From assembly GCA_034678415.1 (NCBI GenBank), contig JAXDBV010000093.1, forward strand, positions 1 through 10,066: 10,066 bases of DNA. The letters are read 5' to 3'. A program made the translations under genes and the position numbers. The notes beneath the pieces are model-generated. The model had not been told where the DNA came from. It searched no databases and saw only the letters and a program-made list of their open reading frames with translations. Of this stretch, positions 7,972 through 10,066 are shown one piece after another (position 1 is the stretch's first letter; each line of letters starts with the position of its first letter). This DNA comes from JAXDBV01 sp034678415 (GTDB lineage: Bacteria; Bacteroidota; Bacteroidia; Bacteroidales; VadinHA17).

Positions 7972-7995
7972 TATACAATATTATACTATTGTATA
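7972..7995. promoter_or_regulatory. 9-bp inverted repeat in the hutI-ORF spacer (possible operator)
   Basis: The arms TATACAATA (7972-7980) and TATTGTATA (7987-7995) are exact reverse complements around a 6-nt centre. The repeat is centred in the 71-nt, very AT-rich gap, 24 nt past the hutI stop and about 24 nt before the small ORF. It could be a binding site for a dimeric repressor acting on an internal promoter. As RNA it would be a weak AT hairpin, and no U-tract makes it a convincing terminator. Inverted repeats arise more easily by chance in such AT-rich sequence, so confidence is modest. Confidence 0.35.
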
Positions 7996-8019
7996 TTCAA
8001 ACTAAATATTATTTAACAC

Positions 8020-9249
8020 TTAGTGAATAATTTTACCATTTAATATAGTTTTTTCAATTTTATTATTTCCATAGGAATAGGGCAAAAATTCATAACCGGG
8101 AGCGGGTGTTGTAATGATCAGGTTGGCGATTTTGCCCCGGGTAATGGACCCGAGCATATTTGAGATTCCCATGGCATAAGCTCCGTTCAGCGTGGTGGCC
8201 CATATTGCCTCAACGGGTAGCATTTTCATCTGTATACATCCCAGCGACATAATAAATTGCATATTCCCTGAGGGAGACGACCCGGGATTATAATCCGATG
8301 CCAGCGCCACCGGGAGCCCTGTGTCGATCATCCTTCGTGCCGGCGCGTAAGGCAGACCGAGGAAGAAAGATGCACCGGGCAGAAGAGTGGGAATGGTCCG
8401 GGAGGATAACAGGGCCTGTATTTCATCTTCACCGGTATGTTCCAGGTGATCCACCGATAAGGCGTTCTGCTTTACCCCCACCTGTACGCCGCCCGTCAGA
8501 CCCAGTTCATTGGCATGAATTTTCGGTACCATGCCGCACCTGGCGGCTGCTTCCAGTATCCGGCCGGTCTGTGCGGGGGTAAAGAATCCCTTGTCACAGA
8601 ACACATCAATGAAATCAGCCAGTTTCTCCTTTCCCACCGCAGGGATCATCTCCCTGACCAGGAGATCGACATACCCATCCGGGTTGTTCCGAAATGGTCC
8701 GGGTATGGCATGAGCTCCCAGGAAGGTAGCCTTCACGGTCAGGGGCGAGGAGGATGCGATACGCCGTATCACGCGGAGCATTTTCAGTTCCGCCTCTGTT
8801 TCCAGCCCGTAGCCGCTCTTGATCTCCACAGCGCCGGTACCACAGGACACGATCTCGTTCACCCGCGTCATGGATTGTTCATACAGTTCCTGTTCGGATG
8901 TCTGTTGCAGCAGTCTCGCCGAGTGAAGAATACCCCCGCCCCGCATGGCAATCTCTTCATACGACAATCCTTTGATCCTATCCACGAATTCCTTCTCGCG
9001 GCTACCGGCATAGACGAGGTGGGTATGCGAGTCGCAGAATGCCGGCATAACAAGGCAGCCGGAGGCATCGATCGTTTCCCGTATGCCTGCGGGCACGGTA
9101 TCCATACTTCCGTAATCATGAATCGTTCCATCACGTATTTCAAGCCATGATTGCTCCAGGCATTTCATTTCCTTCATGTGCACTCCGGCCATTTTCTCCG
9201 CAGGTGGCTCCAGCACAGGAAAAAGCTGTTTGATATTACTGACAAGCAT
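8020..9249 (-). CDS. hutI: Imidazolonepropionase (histidine degradation)
   Basis: HutI hydrolyses 4-imidazolone-5-propionate to N-formimidoyl-L-glutamate, the third step of histidine breakdown and the source of the FtcD substrate. The 409-residue length is normal for this amidohydrolase-superfamily enzyme. Visible active-site elements are MPAFCDSHTHLVYAGSREKEF, with metal-ligand His75 and His77; VEIKSGYGLE (141-150); KATFLGAHAIPGPF, with His180; VFCDKGFF (217-223); KIHANELG, with metal-ligand His245 and substrate-contacting Glu248; SVDHLEHTG, with His268; and ALASDYNPGSSPSGNM, with metal-ligand Asp319. All key residues are intact. The start at ATG 9249 gives the expected short N-terminal beta domain, and a weak AGAGG (9260-9264) lies 10 nt upstream. 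It is the first gene of the block after the terminator of the neighbouring operon. No strong terminator separates it from the small ORF and ftcD, so the three are probably one transcript. The product is cytoplasmic. Confidence 0.97.
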   Translation of the reverse strand: MLVSNIKQLFPVLEPPAEKMAGVHMKEMKCLEQSWLEIRDGTIHDYGSMDTVPAGIRETIDASGCLVMPAFCDSHTHLVYAGSREKEFVDRIKGLSYEEIAMRGGGILHSARLLQQTSEQELYEQSMTRVNEIVSCGTGAVEIKSGYGLETEAELKMLRVIRRIASSSPLTVKATFLGAHAIPGPFRNNPDGYVDLLVREMIPAVGKEKLADFIDVFCDKGFFTPAQTGRILEAAARCGMVPKIHANELGLTGGVQVGVKQNALSVDHLEHTGEDEIQALLSSRTIPTLLPGASFFLGLPYAPARRMIDTGLPVALASDYNPGSSPSGNMQFIMSLGCIQMKMLPVEAIWATTLNGAYAMGISNMLGSITRGKIANLIITTPAPGYEFLPYSYGNNKIEKTILNGKIIH

Positions 9250-9268
9250 TTTTTTTCAGCCTCTGCAA

Positions 9269-9276
9269 CGAAGATA
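9269..9276 (-). promoter_or_regulatory. Possible -7 promoter element for hutI
   Basis: The minus strand reads TATCTTCG, one base away from the Bacteroidetes sigma-A -7 consensus TAnnTTTG, 19 nt before the hutI start codon. It sits in the only stretch between the upstream terminator and hutI where a promoter would be expected. I could not find a clear TTG-type -33 element at the usual distance, and the transcript leader would be very short. A real but weak or differently spaced promoter is possible. Confidence 0.3.
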
Positions 9277-9383
9277 AGAATTTATTCATCGTGTGAGGTA
9301 TGGACAGGAAACCATAATGTCAGCGGATCATTCCCGGGCATCGGTGCGTTCCGGTGCCGGTACACGGGATGATTCATATATGT

Positions 9384-9423
9384 AAATAAGAAAGGCTGCC
9401 CGCACGGACAGCCTTTCTTATTT
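9384..9423 (-). terminator. Strong hairpin terminator after the SusD-like gene
   Basis: An 18-bp stem (arms 9384-9401 and 9406-9423) encloses a 4-nt loop. Its only irregular pair is C-A on the plus strand, which becomes a G-U wobble in the minus-strand RNA. That favours the minus strand as the functional one. The AAATAAGAAAGG side and the CCTTTCTTATTT side supply the A- and U-tracts. It starts 16 nt past the stop of the SusD-like gene and ends that operon before hutI. The symmetry would allow it to work in both directions, but no plus-strand gene is seen. Confidence 0.9.
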
Positions 9424-9439
9424 CTATGGTTTTGTTCCG

Positions 9440-10066
9440 TCAGGGATTCTGAACGATGTTTTTATTGGCATCTATCTCAGCCTGGGGGATCAGGAATTGC
9501 CATTCGGGATCACCCGGATCCATGGTAACCACCCGGCAGATGGAAACGGTATGGTTAGGGGTAGGCCTTGAAAAGCCGATATTCAGCCGTTTCAGATCGG
9601 TAAACCGGAATCCTTCACCCCACAGTTCAATCCTTCTGTGGATCATGATCTGATCGATAAAAGCCTGGCCAGTGCGACTGGTGGAAGTCCACGAAGGGTT
9701 CCTGTTCAGCATCAGCTCATCGAACACGGCTTTGGCACCGGCCTCATAACCGGCCCTTGCCAGTGCTTCCGCCTCGATGAGGTACATCTCTCCGGCACGC
9801 ATATAGGGCACATCGCCCCGGCTGTCAGAGCTGGAAATGGACAGGAATTTCTTATTGATATACGGTCGTTTTGCCCCGTTGGGGGGAACAGGGATACCGT
9901 CTCCTGTCAGGCTCCACAGGGTTTTACGGATGTCGGTGTCAGGAATGGAATCATAGAGCTGCTGGTTGATCGCCTTCGGATAGCTCCTGATATGCGTCGA
10001 GGCAAAGTTTGCTGACATAAAGGCAAAAAACGAATAGAAGTAGGTGGTCTGATCCTCGATCACATG
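9440..10066 (-). CDS. SusD/RagB-family outer-membrane lipoprotein, C-terminal part (5' end beyond window)
   Basis: The frame is open to the right edge (first full codon 10066-10064) and ends in TGA at 9440-9442, giving 208 residues. It is the C-terminal domain of a SusD/RagB protein. Diagnostic segments are DVPYMRAGEMYLIEAEALARAGYEAGAKAVFDELMLNRNP (about residues 85-123), the conserved helix pair of the family; then HRRIELWGEGFRFTDLKRLN (143-162); and the end WQFLIPQAEIDANKNIVQNP, the classic SusD finish. The N-terminal lipobox and the expected partner susC would lie to the right, outside the window. It ends the operon, as shown by the terminator 16 nt downstream. Its sequence is clearly different from the SusD at 897-2483, so this is a separate uptake system and not a duplicate copy. 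The ligand is unknown. Confidence 0.93.
   Translation of the reverse strand, partial: HVIEDQTTYFYSFFAFMSANFASTHIRSYPKAINQQLYDSIPDTDIRKTLWSLTGDGIPVPPNGAKRPYINKKFLSISSSDSRGDVPYMRAGEMYLIEAEALARAGYEAGAKAVFDELMLNRNPSWTSTSRTGQAFIDQIMIHRRIELWGEGFRFTDLKRLNIGFSRPTPNHTVSICRVVTMDPGDPEWQFLIPQAEIDANKNIVQNP

Noticed and set aside
7972..7995. HutC-type operator
   Set aside because: Only the TTGTAT half-site is shared; the arrangement of the halves is reversed, so it is kept as an unassigned inverted repeat.
7972..7995. Terminator between hutI and the small ORF
   Set aside because: The stem is all AT but for one pair and no U-tract follows, so it would be too weak.
8515..9150. 211-codon plus-strand frame opposite hutI
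   Set aside because: It is the antisense of a fully intact hutI; the His/Cys-rich composition is what such an antisense frame gives.
9384..9423. Insertion-sequence or attachment-site inverted repeat
   Set aside because: The 4-nt loop, flanking A/T tracts and position just after a stop codon fit a terminator; there is no second copy or transposase in the window.

Overview
The window looks like chromosomal DNA of a Bacteroidota (Bacteroidetes) bacterium, probably of the Bacteroidales/Marinilabiliales type. The reasons are a SusC/RagA-type TonB-dependent receptor followed at once by a SusD/RagB-type lipoprotein and a further Ig-like surface lipoprotein, a second SusD-type gene at the right edge, AT-rich spacers with few Shine-Dalgarno sites, and a fused formiminotransferase-cyclodeaminase. 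The species cannot be told from the sequence. Every gene I can support is on the minus strand, so transcription runs from high to low coordinates.

In the order of transcription: (1) 10066-9440 is the C-terminal part of a SusD-like nutrient-binding lipoprotein, the last gene of an operon lying beyond the right edge. It is closed by a strong 18-bp-stem terminator (9384-9423). (2) 9249-6058 is a histidine-degradation block: hutI (imidazolonepropionase), a 70-codon ORF of unknown function, and a bifunctional glutamate formimidoyltransferase/formimidoyl-THF cyclodeaminase (ftcD). The small ORF overlaps the ftcD start by 11 nt. The block ends in a GC-rich hairpin terminator (about 5930-5958). Between the ftcD stop and that terminator lies a 96-bp segment bounded by a perfect 10-bp inverted repeat. 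(3) 5626 to the left edge is a susC-susD-lipoprotein operon, with 8 nt and 70 nt between genes; the third gene is cut by the window edge.

Together, HutI opens the imidazolone ring to give N-formimidoyl-L-glutamate. FtcD then moves the formimidoyl group to tetrahydrofolate, releasing glutamate, and deaminates the product to 5,10-methenyl-THF. The upstream enzymes HutH and HutU are not in the window. The Sus-like operon encodes an outer-membrane import complex whose substrate cannot be read from the sequence. There is no glycoside hydrolase, lyase, sulfatase, ECF sigma/anti-sigma pair or hybrid two-component regulator beside it here.

I see no mobile element, CRISPR array, tRNA or rRNA, and no clearly new multi-gene system. 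The points most worth a second look are the inverted-repeat segment behind ftcD, the small ORF coupled to ftcD, and the 9-bp inverted repeat in the hutI-ORF spacer.
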